Shown here: positions 8,115 to 15,571 of the stretch, one piece after another | Position numbering within the stretch: the first letter of the stretch is position 1 | Layout: every line of letters begins with the position of its first letter | Source of the DNA: Dyella ginsengisoli LA-4 | Lineage (GTDB): Bacteria; Pseudomonadota; Gammaproteobacteria; Xanthomonadales; Rhodanobacteraceae | Reading direction: 5' to 3' | NCBI RefSeq assembly: GCF_000334915.1 | Contig: NZ_AMSF01000037.1 | Span: forward strand, 62,001 to 126,000 | Length of the DNA stretch: 64,000 nucleotides | The notes under the pieces: generated by a model | Database searches by the model: none | What the model saw: the letters and a program-made list of their open reading frames with translations, nothing else | What the model was told of the DNA's origin: nothing | Position numbers and translations under genes: made by a program

Positions 8115-9947
8115 ATGGCCCGCATCGAAAACCACAAATACAGTATCGAGGAAGCCTTCAGGGAGTGCTTCTACATCGTCCCGGACTACCAGCGCGAGTA
8201 CGTCTGGACGGACAAAGAAGTGCATCAGCTGCTGGAGGACATCGGCGAGCAGATCGATGTGGGCACAACGCGCGAATACTTCATCGGTACCGTGCTGGTG
8301 TCGCCAACCGACCAGAAGAACCACTACGAGGTCATCGACGGCCAGCAACGTCTAACCACGTTCTTCCTGTTGCTGTGCGCGTTGCGGCGCCTCCTGCAAC
8401 AAGAGCCGGAAGCCGAGCACCTCAAGCGACTGATTTCCGACAGCTACACCGGCAATACCGGGATCGTGACTCGTCTCAAGCTTGATCCTCGCTACGAAAG
8501 CGCGGCTGAGGTCATGGCTAAGGTGGTCGAGATCAATGGCGATCCCGTGGCCGTGCGCTCCGGCGTCCAGGCATCGGGAATCGCTAGCTTCGGATCGCTG
8601 GAAAACCTCATCAACGCCTACTCAACCTTGTATCGTTATCTGAAAGATAACTACGACGACGACGCCAAGCTCAAGAAGTATTGGTTCTATCTCGCTACAA
8701 ACGTCGTGTTCATCCAGATCTCCACCGACGTGAGCAGCGCGCTGAAGATTTTCGAGACCATCAACGAGCGCGGCGTTGGCTTGAACCCGATGGACTTGCT
8801 CAAGAACCTGTTGTTCACGCAGGTCAAGCAAACGCAGTTCACCCAGCTCAAGGACGAGTGGAAAAAGATCACCAAGCCGCTGGAGAAGGAGAAGGAAAAG
8901 CCGCTGCGCTTCCTGCGCTATTTCTTGATGGCCAATTACACGATCAAGAACGAGCGCGGCGATGCGGTGGTGCGCGAGGACGAGATCTACGACTGGTTTA
9001 TCGCCAAGGACAACGCGGCGCTATGCGACTACGAAGGCAAACCCTTCGAGTTCGTTCGCAAGGTGATCCGCAACGTCGAACACTACCTGGCCTTTGCCAA
9101 CGGACTGGGCAATGACGGCAAGCCAAGTCTGGCGATGGACAGCCTCAAGCGGCTGGCAGGCGGCGCGTTCAGCTTGCACTACGTGTTGCTGCTGGCGGCG
9201 GCGAACTTTCCGAAGCCACTGTTCGACCACTTCGTGGCGCAGCTGGAGAGCTTCCTCTTCTACTACATCTTCACCAAGACACCGACCAAAGATCTGGAAC
9301 GCAGCTTTTCCCAATGGGCCGACGAGCTGCGCACAATTTCCGAGGCCAGCGATCCGGTGAAGCAGAAGGTGCAGCTCAACACCTTCATTGCCGACCGCTT
9401 CGAGAAGAACATGGCAGGCAAGTCGCAGGAACTGGCCGACGCGCTCAAGCGCTTCACGCTGTATTCGATGCAACAGTACCGCACACGCTACTTGCTGGCG
9501 CGCCTGACCCAGCACGTCGAGATGGCATTCAGTGGGCTGAAGACCCCGGGCAGTCTGGAGCCCTTCACCAAGCTGGAAATCGAGCACATCCTGCCCGACA
9601 ACCCGAAGGCGGAACTGCGTGCGAGGTGGGCTGCAGAGAATCCAAATGCGGCCTACGACGACTACAAGAATCGCCTCGGCAATCTCACCTTGCTCGAAAA
9701 GCCAATCAATATCGTTGCAGGCAATGATTTCTACGCAGCAAAGCAGGTCGAATACGGCAAGAGCGGCAACTACCTGACACGCAGCCTGCTGGCCCTGACC
9801 GACGTCGGGCAGAACACGTCCATCTCGCGGATCAACACCAAGTTAGCGGCTTTTCCAACATGGAATGCCGCGTCCATCGAGAAGCGTCACGCAATGCTCA
9901 TTGCTCTTTCGCAGGAAGTCTGGAAGACGGCTGCCATCGACATCTGA
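8115..9947 (+). CDS. Single-chain GmrSD-type (DUF262 + DUF1524) type IV restriction enzyme
   Basis: This is a 610-aa protein of the GmrSD/BrxU family. The N-terminal DUF262 domain shows the PDYQREYVW motif (about residues 22-30) and the ParB-like nucleotide-hydrolysing motif IDGQQRLTT (about 73-81). The C-terminal DUF1524 domain shows the His-Me finger nuclease signature HILP (about 490) with a downstream N-R-x-GNLTLL segment. Enzymes of this family use NTP hydrolysis to cut phage DNA with modified cytosines. A GmrSD-family enzyme, BrxU, is known next to a plasmid BREX locus and complements it against phages with modified DNA. The same pairing is likely here. The start ATG has a GAGGAAG site upstream. 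Confidence 0.88.
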   Translation: MARIENHKYSIEEAFRECFYIVPDYQREYVWTDKEVHQLLEDIGEQIDVGTTREYFIGTVLVSPTDQKNHYEVIDGQQRLTTFFLLLCALRRLLQQEPEAEHLKRLISDSYTGNTGIVTRLKLDPRYESAAEVMAKVVEINGDPVAVRSGVQASGIASFGSLENLINAYSTLYRYLKDNYDDDAKLKKYWFYLATNVVFIQISTDVSSALKIFETINERGVGLNPMDLLKNLLFTQVKQTQFTQLKDEWKKITKPLEKEKEKPLRFLRYFLMANYTIKNERGDAVVREDEIYDWFIAKDNAALCDYEGKPFEFVRKVIRNVEHYLAFANGLGNDGKPSLAMDSLKRLAGGAFSLHYVLLLAAANFPKPLFDHFVAQLESFLFYYIFTKTPTKDLERSFSQWADELRTISEASDPVKQKVQLNTFIADRFEKNMAGKSQELADALKRFTLYSMQQYRTRYLLARLTQHVEMAFSGLKTPGSLEPFTKLEIEHILPDNPKAELRARWAAENPNAAYDDYKNRLGNLTLLEKPINIVAGNDFYAAKQVEYGKSGNYLTRSLLALTDVGQNTSISRINTKLAAFPTWNAASIEKRHAMLIALSQEVWKTAAIDI

Positions 9948-10190
9948 TCACGGCTTTGGCGAAGGGGATCGCTCTACCAGCAGCATCCCCGACCCATAGC
10001 CGCAGCATCCTCAGTTGCTCGGCGCTTCGTGGCATGCGGGGTAGGTGGCGACAACAGTTCCCGCAATTGCAGAGACCGAAAGACCTGTGGCGGACGTTTC
10101 CACGCACATTCAAGTCTCTTGCGAAAGGCGGCGCACCGTGCAGATTTTCGACCAAGGCAGGCATCGAACTGCGAAACCTAAAACATTTGC
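9948..10190. other. Convergent junction between defence cargo and mobility module
   Basis: These 243 bases separate the plus-strand defence genes from the minus-strand integrase/replication module, with both gene sets ending here. I see no convincing gene and no clear hairpin-plus-T-run terminator. Confidence 0.4.
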
Positions 10191-10847
10191 TTATTTGCAT
10201 GCCTCGAGAGCACTACCAGTACCGTACTTTTTCATGAATCGGGCGAGCGGAAGCTCGGGCGAGCCCCAGAGCTGGGACAGCTCTGCAACCAGGGCAAGAT
10301 AGACACTCCAGCGCATGTACCGGGGCCTGGGCGGGACAGCGAAGACCGGACCGTTGAATCTCAGCCGTCGACGAATCGCTCCTATCCGCTCGTACACGTG
10401 AGTCCCCCGGCTGGTGCGCTGACAGGGGTACACCGGTGGCGGATCGAAGGCCGCCCGGCTTTGGAAGCCCTCCACACCGGGAAAATGAAACAGGCTGGTG
10501 GCTCGCTTGCGTGCGCTGGGACAGAAAAACCACCAGCGCCTCCCACCGAACTGCGTGGGCGTGGCTACGAGCTCGATCCGCTGCAGGCCTGGCGGCCCGA
10601 AGATGCCCGGACAATCCGCCTCACGCACCTCGACCCAACCTACGTGTGACCTCAGCCTGACCTCAGCCCGGCAGAGGTTGACCGTGCGGCCATCCACGAT
10701 GCCAGTCACCATGGCTTGAGCGCCTACGCATTCGAACAGTCCCAGCCGACGGAGCTCGCTGAGATCCAGCCTGAGGGCGTCCTCGAGGTGGGGGCGGCTG
10801 CCATAGTGACGCCGTGAAGAGGACGGCGCTGCTTCTCGATTGGTCAT
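10191..10847 (-). CDS. Hypothetical genomic-island protein with degenerate zinc-ribbon-like core
   Basis: This is a protein of about 218 aa. Its core matches a type often seen in proteobacterial islands: a beta-rich block (VGWVEV, then FGGRRWWFFCP) followed by a region where related proteins have paired cysteines. Only scattered cysteines remain here (one in FFCP, one in PCQRTS), so a zinc site is doubtful. It is the last gene of the minus-strand mobility module. The ATG at 10847 is preferred because GAGGAAGCGAGGT lies just upstream; an in-frame ATG at 10883 would add 12 residues. No function can be assigned. Confidence 0.6.
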   Translation of the reverse strand: MTNREAAPSSSRRHYGSRPHLEDALRLDLSELRRLGLFECVGAQAMVTGIVDGRTVNLCRAEVRLRSHVGWVEVREADCPGIFGPPGLQRIELVATPTQFGGRRWWFFCPSARKRATSLFHFPGVEGFQSRAAFDPPPVYPCQRTSRGTHVYERIGAIRRRLRFNGPVFAVPPRPRYMRWSVYLALVAELSQLWGSPELPLARFMKKYGTGSALEACK

Positions 10848-10885
10848 GCGACCTCGCTTCCTCATCCATTCGCCTTCAACCATTA

Positions 10886-11098
10886 TCAGCGCGACTGTTG
10901 CGCTGACCTATCCAGATGCGACGGGCTGCGCTCATGGTGGGGAAGCATCGCAAGCAGCTCGGTCTTGTTCGCTCGAATAGCCTCCTTCAGCTCTGGTGGG
11001 AGCTGCTTGTTTCGGCTTTCCAAATGCAGGGTGTCTCCCGTTCGCGACAACACACCGCCAGCAGCCCAGACGAGAAGCAAGGTCTCGATAGCTTTCAT
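10886..11098 (-). CDS. Small 70-aa protein with TubC-like docking fold pattern
   Basis: This 70-aa protein starts 2 bp after the stop of the RepA-like gene, so it is co-translated with it. The pattern LLLVWAAGGVLSRTGDTLHLE then LPPELKEAIRANKTELLAML resembles the small helical modules (TubC_N-like) that often sit beside replication or primase genes on mobile elements. No catalytic residues are visible. Role unknown. Confidence 0.6.
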   Translation of the reverse strand: MKAIETLLLVWAAGGVLSRTGDTLHLESRNKQLPPELKEAIRANKTELLAMLPHHERSPSHLDRSAQQSR

Positions 11099-11100
11099 GG

Positions 11101-12288
11101 TCAGAAATCCTCCCGATGAACGGCCTCGGCAATCTCTTCGGATGGCAGAGACTCGCGAAGACCGCCGAAGGGGACCACGTCCACAGGGTGAGTATCTTCG
11201 GCGGTCTTCGGTAACTGGCTTTCGGGGTTGTGTAGCAGAAGCCACTCCCAACCACCTTTCATGCCCCTCTTACGTGAGCCGACACCTGCTCGCTTCTTCT
11301 GTCGCTCGATCGTTCGCCACCCGATCCCAGCTTCAGCCGCTAATTGCCTGAGCTCCTCAACCGATAGCGGTCCTCCGGAGAGCGCGTCGCGCAGGAATGC
11401 CACCGCTTCGCCATCTCGCCCAGCCTGGGCATCGGCCTCCATCTCGGCCTCAGCTAAGAGGGCTCGGGCAGTCCCCTTCAGCTGAGGGCCCCATTCGACC
11501 CAAGACGCTTGAATCTTCGGATGGTCCGGCAACTCGCCATTTCGAAGGTGAAATTCGAAGCCATCACCGTCGGGACCGTTATTGGATTTGGCACGGACAA
11601 GGATTCGTCGCTCGGGCCGATCCTCGCTTGCCGGCTGACGCACCGCAACCATGACCAGGCGCGGCACCGCGCCAAACGCCAAGGACCCGGTCAGTCGCTC
11701 GAGCGGATCCCTGCCCTGCGTGCCTTTGGAGAAATGGGTAATACCCAGTACTGCGGCACCCATAGCCGAAGCCATGTCGACCAGCGGCTGAAGTCCCCGG
11801 CGAACGTCCGAGTTGTGGTTGCTGTCCTTCGCAACGGCTGAGACCACCGGGTCGATGATGATCAGTCGGACATCAGGTATTGACCGTATCGCCGCATGGA
11901 GTTCGGGGAGATCTCTCGCAGGATCGAACGAAAACCTTTCATCACCACGCCGCATACCCATCACGAATTTGATGCGCGTCATATCAGCCCCGGCGGCCAG
12001 CAGGCGAGGTACAAGCGTAGTGCTGTAATCGTCCTCGCCAGACCAGATCACGACGCTACCAGCCTTCACATGGGATCCGTCGGGCATTTGGCCACCGCGA
12101 CTGACGGCGGCGGCTATGGTCATGGCAAGGGTCGTTTTGCCGGCCCCAGGCGCACCCGCGATCAACTGCAAACATCTGGTCGCCAGCCAATCATCCCAAA
12201 CCCATTCGATGGGCTGAGGAGGGAGTTCGTGTGCGGGGGCCAGCTCTACCTCACGCGGCACTTCAGCGTTTCGGTTACTCCGTGTCAT
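11101..12288 (-). CDS. RepA-like AAA ATPase/helicase of the mobile element
   Basis: This is a 395-aa RecA-fold ATPase of the RepA/AAA_25 type, used as replicative helicase or DNA-loading ATPase on plasmids and integrative islands. It shows Walker A GAPGAGKTT (about residues 45-53), the sensor-like IWSGEDD, Walker B RLIIIDPV and the motif GITHFSKGT. After about residue 280 a C-terminal segment with a predicted helix-turn-helix (SVEELRQLAAEAGIGWRTIER) probably contacts DNA. The ATG at 12288 lies inside the 3' end of the AlpA gene (14-bp overlap). Together with AlpA and the integrase it forms a typical island mobility/replication set. Confidence 0.85.
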   Translation of the reverse strand: MTRSNRNAEVPREVELAPAHELPPQPIEWVWDDWLATRCLQLIAGAPGAGKTTLAMTIAAAVSRGGQMPDGSHVKAGSVVIWSGEDDYSTTLVPRLLAAGADMTRIKFVMGMRRGDERFSFDPARDLPELHAAIRSIPDVRLIIIDPVVSAVAKDSNHNSDVRRGLQPLVDMASAMGAAVLGITHFSKGTQGRDPLERLTGSLAFGAVPRLVMVAVRQPASEDRPERRILVRAKSNNGPDGDGFEFHLRNGELPDHPKIQASWVEWGPQLKGTARALLAEAEMEADAQAGRDGEAVAFLRDALSGGPLSVEELRQLAAEAGIGWRTIERQKKRAGVGSRKRGMKGGWEWLLLHNPESQLPKTAEDTHPVDVVPFGGLRESLPSEEIAEAVHREDF

Positions 12289-12547
12289 GATGCCCTACCG
12301 AATGCGCTTGCGGCATCGTTTGGGCGGCACTCTGCAGCGCATCACGAACCGCGCGCCGCTCAGCGATCCACGCGTCGATCTCGTCGCTGTGCCAGGCTCG
12401 TGCGGTGGAGGTCAGCGGCACGGACTTGGGAAAGTCCCCGCGCTTCATGGCGTCGTAGATGCTGGAGCGGCGAAGGCCGGTCCGACGGATGACTTCCGGC
12501 ATCCTGAGAAGGGCAGGTGCAGAGGGAGTGTGGAGGTGATGAATCAT
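12275..12547 (-). CDS. AlpA-family excision regulator
   Basis: This 90-aa protein has the AlpA/MerR-like winged helix: LLRMPEVIRRTGLRRSSIYD followed by KRGDFPKSVPL and the W-x-S-x-EIDAWI-x-ER ending. AlpA proteins activate integrase or excision genes of P4-like prophages and islands. The start chosen is the ATG at 12547; a longer frame reaching 12667 has no domain support. The gene overlaps the RepA-like gene by 14 bp. An inverted pair GAGCGGCT / AGCCGCTC at 12548-12555 and 12601-12608 lies just upstream and could be an operator, though the loop is long. Confidence 0.85.
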   Translation of the reverse strand: MIHHLHTPSAPALLRMPEVIRRTGLRRSSIYDAMKRGDFPKSVPLTSTARAWHSDEIDAWIAERRAVRDALQSAAQTMPQAHSVGHHDTE

Positions 12548-12663
12548 GAGCGGCTCCAGACATGCGCGGAAGGCGCGGTACATGCCCGGAACCGTAGACA
12601 AGCCGCTCTGGAGACGCGAGCGGCAAAAAGTAAGCGCATTTTTTGTCGTCGCCGGAACGCCTC

Positions 12664-13695
12664 TCACCCCCCGTTGGACGGCCCGCTCGAGTCCGCACGG
12701 CGTGGCTTTTTGCGCCCTTGGTTGGCCAAAGGATTGGACGGAACAAACTCCGGAAACACCGGGCGATATGTCCTGTCTGCGTGCCGATCAAAGCGCTCCC
12801 ACGCTCGACCGACCTTTTCACGTAACGCTTTGCGCCGACCTTCAGCGGCATGGCCTTTAAGCCAACGCTCGAGCGGCTCGAAACGGCCTCCTTCGAGGTC
12901 ATGCCGCTGAGACCGGCGCCCCCACTCTTCCGGCAGGAGCTCCTCGACGACTGCACCGATCGCCCTGAAAAGAGCCAGCTCAGCATCGTCCGATGCCTGT
13001 TGCAGTTCACGCCTGAGGTGGTGTTGGACGCGCTTGGCCAACGCGAAGTATGCCGAGTCGCTGCGAGGCCGGACGTTGGGGCGTTTCAATCCGAAGTGCT
13101 TTGGGATGTCCTTCGGATGATCTATGCAGGCCTGCAACGACCTCGCCGCCTCCTGCGCCAGGCGCGGCGCCAGCGCATGACCCAAGCGGACCTGCCAGAT
13201 GACTTCCCGCCAGAACATCTGCCGTGTCTGCACCGGATCGCCGTCCCCCGGATGAGGTAGCAATCGGGCCTGCGCGCGATCGAACATCAGGCGTGCAAGC
13301 GCCTCAGCAGCTCCCTCACCGGCAGGAACCACGGACGGAACCGTCTCACCAGTGGACCTCGCCGGCACCTCCGGCGAGCGGTCCACCAAGACCTCATGCT
13401 CGAGAACGGGGCCACTGCCCCCTTTACGAGGACGCCCTCGACCCACCTTCAAACCCAGATGAAACGCGACATTTCCCGGATCCGCCAGGCACGCCTCCAG
13501 CGCCTGCGCGACCGACTCCGCGAGCAATGGCGGGAGGGGACGGTCGGATCGCCAGAGCGCGATGGCCTGCTGCCATCCGTCGCGTGCTGAAAACTTTAAG
13601 GCTTCAAACACGGAAGGCCGCAGGGAGGATGGGGCCGTCGAAGACCGCTGAGCAGGCGCCTTTGAACGTGGCGGCGCCATCCCGCGTCGCGTCAC
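12664..13695 (-). CDS. Hypothetical 343-aa island protein
   Basis: I do not recognise this protein. It is basic, proline- and arginine-rich, largely helical, and lacks a signal peptide or membrane segment. The segment LAESVAQALEACLADPGNVAFHLGLK has an echo further on in LAQEAARSLQACIDHPKDIPKHFGLK. So it contains two copies of a roughly 100-residue helical unit, each ending in an HxGLK motif. It starts at a GTG overlapping the integrase stop (GTGA), so it is translated right after the integrase. A role in element maintenance or DNA binding is only a guess. Confidence 0.7.
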   Translation of the reverse strand: MTRRGMAPPRSKAPAQRSSTAPSSLRPSVFEALKFSARDGWQQAIALWRSDRPLPPLLAESVAQALEACLADPGNVAFHLGLKVGRGRPRKGGSGPVLEHEVLVDRSPEVPARSTGETVPSVVPAGEGAAEALARLMFDRAQARLLPHPGDGDPVQTRQMFWREVIWQVRLGHALAPRLAQEAARSLQACIDHPKDIPKHFGLKRPNVRPRSDSAYFALAKRVQHHLRRELQQASDDAELALFRAIGAVVEELLPEEWGRRSQRHDLEGGRFEPLERWLKGHAAEGRRKALREKVGRAWERFDRHADRTYRPVFPEFVPSNPLANQGRKKPRRADSSGPSNGG

Positions 13696-14942
13696 AGCAC
13701 GCTACGCGCCAAGGGCACGACGACGCCCGACCGCCGCAAGCTGTCCAGATGCGCGTTCCACTGCTCGAAGGCCGCGTTCAACTGCTCCTGGTGCACGATG
13801 TCATACACCCCCGGCAGGCCCGGCAGGCGGTGGTTGAGGGCACGCTCACAGACTTCGGCCGGGATCCCCAGCCGGCGCATGCCGCTGCGGACCGTGCTGC
13901 GCAGGTCGTGGAAGGAGATGCCCGGGAACGGCGCCAACGTCGCGACGTAGGCCTTCAGGCGCGCCAGGGCGCGCTCGTGGTCCATGCCGCGCTCGTCCTC
14001 CAGCGCGCCCGACAGGGCCGGGAAGACCCACCGGGAGGCCTCCGATAGCGCCCGCAGCCGATCGAACACCCGCTTCACGGCCGGCGTCAGCGGGATGGCG
14101 AAGTACGGCTCGCTCATGCCCTTGCGCGTCTTGATCTTGGCCCGGGGAATGCGCCACTCCCCCGCCGCCTCGTGCAGGTCCGCCCACTCGGCGGTCAGTG
14201 CTTCGCCGATCCGCACGCCGGTGCGCAACAGGAGCTCGGCCAGCAGCGCGTCGCGCGGCGGCAGACGCTCCAGGTGGGACAGGAAGGTGCGCATCTGCGC
14301 GTCGATGAGGGCCACCCGCTGACGCACCGCCGGCCGGGGCGCCACGCTCTCCATCACGACGGCACTGAACGGGTTGCGCAGGATCAGGCGCTTGAGCACC
14401 GCGTGCTTGAACAGCGCGATGCCGGCCTTGCGGGCGTTGACGCCGGCCCAGTAGCTGCGCCGGGCTGCACGGTCGATGACGGTGTAGGCGTCCTCCGGGG
14501 TCACCTCCTGCACGGCCTGCGCGCGCAGCAACGGCAACACGTCGGTCCGCAGGTAGTTCAGGAGCCCGAAAGCGGTACTAGGAGCCAGCTTGGGCACGAC
14601 GCGCTTTTCGAAGTCGCGGAACAGCTGATCGACCGACCAGGCGAGGGCCTCGGCCTGCTTGCGCCGCCGCTTGGCCAGCGCCACGTCCACGCCCTCGGCG
14701 ACCTGGACGCGGGCCTTGGCTGCCGCGGTGCGCGCGTCGGCGAGGGAGAGGTCGGGGTAGCGGCCCAGGGTCAGCTCACGACGACGGCCGCCGTAGCGGT
14801 AGCGCAAGACCCAACTGGCGACGCCGCCTGCCGAGACGGTGAAGGTCAGGCCCTCCCCGTCCGACTGGGCGGCCGGCTGGCCGGCGGTCACCAGCCGGCG
14901 CAGGGTGGCATCGGTCAAACGGCGGGAAGCACGCGTGGGCAT
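13692..14942 (-). CDS. int: P4-type tyrosine integrase
   Basis: This is a 416-aa integrase with the N-terminal arm-binding DUF4102-like domain (LTFTVSAGGVASWVLRYRY-type beta hairpin, then LTLGRYPDLSLADAR). A SAM-like core-binding domain and a C-terminal catalytic domain follow. The active-site set is visible: Arg in TGVRIGEAL, Lys after the PRAKIKTRKG hairpin, HDLR, His in ALNHRLPG and a Tyr in the last third (VYDIV). It is the terminal gene of the island and points inward, as P4-like integrases next to an attachment site do. The ATG at 14942 is used; an in-frame GTG at 14951 adds three residues. Confidence 0.92.
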   Translation of the reverse strand: MPTRASRRLTDATLRRLVTAGQPAAQSDGEGLTFTVSAGGVASWVLRYRYGGRRRELTLGRYPDLSLADARTAAAKARVQVAEGVDVALAKRRRKQAEALAWSVDQLFRDFEKRVVPKLAPSTAFGLLNYLRTDVLPLLRAQAVQEVTPEDAYTVIDRAARRSYWAGVNARKAGIALFKHAVLKRLILRNPFSAVVMESVAPRPAVRQRVALIDAQMRTFLSHLERLPPRDALLAELLLRTGVRIGEALTAEWADLHEAAGEWRIPRAKIKTRKGMSEPYFAIPLTPAVKRVFDRLRALSEASRWVFPALSGALEDERGMDHERALARLKAYVATLAPFPGISFHDLRSTVRSGMRRLGIPAEVCERALNHRLPGLPGVYDIVHQEQLNAAFEQWNAHLDSLRRSGVVVPLARSVL

Positions 14943-14958
14943 GGCGATCACCCGGGCT

Positions 14959-14995
14959 GGGTAGCTAGGCGCTCAAGCTACCCACCCAGCTACCC
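14959..14995. repeat. GGGTAGCT repeat cluster upstream of the integrase
   Basis: The octamer GGGTAGCT at 14959-14966 is followed by two inverted copies, AGCTACCC, at 14976-14983 and 14988-14995. The cluster sits 17 bp upstream of the integrase ATG. Such a symmetrical cluster could be an operator controlling int or arm-type binding sites for the integrase/excisionase. No match to a known site was recognised. Confidence 0.55.
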
Positions 14996-15103
14996 AAAAT
15001 CAAGCGTCGCTCCGCGTCCGCCCGTGTCCGAGGCTGTCCGGCACATCAATTAGAACAGTCACTTAGAGGACTTTTCTAGACAGGGCCGGACCCCGCCGCC
15101 CCC

Positions 15104-15496
15104 TCAGCGGTAGTCCTGGTAGGACTTCTCTTCCACCAGCTGCGAGCCGAGCTTGAGGTTGATTTCGCGCTTCACCGCGGCGCGCTCGTCGTTGCGGAAG
15201 TAGACCGAACGGGCCAGCTCGATGAACTCGGCGTCGAAGGCCTGGGCCTTTTCCTTCAGGCGGATGTGGTCCTCGATGTCCCACAGCGCCTGGTTCACCG
15301 CCAGCAGGCGGGCGCGCTCGTCGGCGATGTCGGTCTGCGAGGCCGGATGGGCGGCCCAGGTGGCGTTGAGCAGGTCCAGCTCGGTGCGCACGTTGGCCAG
15401 CTTGGCCGGGTCACTGATCTGCTGCGACTTGATCTCCAGGATGGTGATCTTGTCGATCAGTTCGCCGTAGGAGACGGGGGTCTGGATCTGGCTCAT
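15104..15496 (-). CDS. DUF6165 family protein
   Basis: This 130-aa helical protein begins with the family signature PVSYGELIDKITILEIK and is rich in charged heptad-like helices (ADERARLLAVNQALWDIEDHIR). Members of this family are often found in polysaccharide or secondary-metabolite neighbourhoods; their function is unknown. The ATG at 15496 is preceded by GGAG at proper spacing. It is the first chromosomal gene after the island, and its 3' end lies within about 150 bp of the integrase. Confidence 0.75.
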   Translation of the reverse strand: MSQIQTPVSYGELIDKITILEIKSQQISDPAKLANVRTELDLLNATWAAHPASQTDIADERARLLAVNQALWDIEDHIRLKEKAQAFDAEFIELARSVYFRNDERAAVKREINLKLGSQLVEEKSYQDYR

Positions 15497-15571
15497 CGAA
15501 AACTCCGGAGTCGTGCGGTGCACCGGCCGGCGCACCGGGAAAATCGGCGGATCGGGTCGTCCGTGGACGTG

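Larger units (their letters stand above)
1..15060. mobile_element. Right part of a defence-carrying genomic island
   Basis: Everything from the left edge to the integrase forms one accessory block: BREX-like cluster, GmrSD enzyme, then the int-AlpA-RepA module. Conserved housekeeping genes begin immediately after it (DUF6165 gene ending at 15104, hisS further on). The right boundary is therefore placed between 14952 and 15103. The left boundary is outside the window. No tRNA gene lies at the visible boundary and the attachment repeat could not be identified without the other end. Confidence 0.65.
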
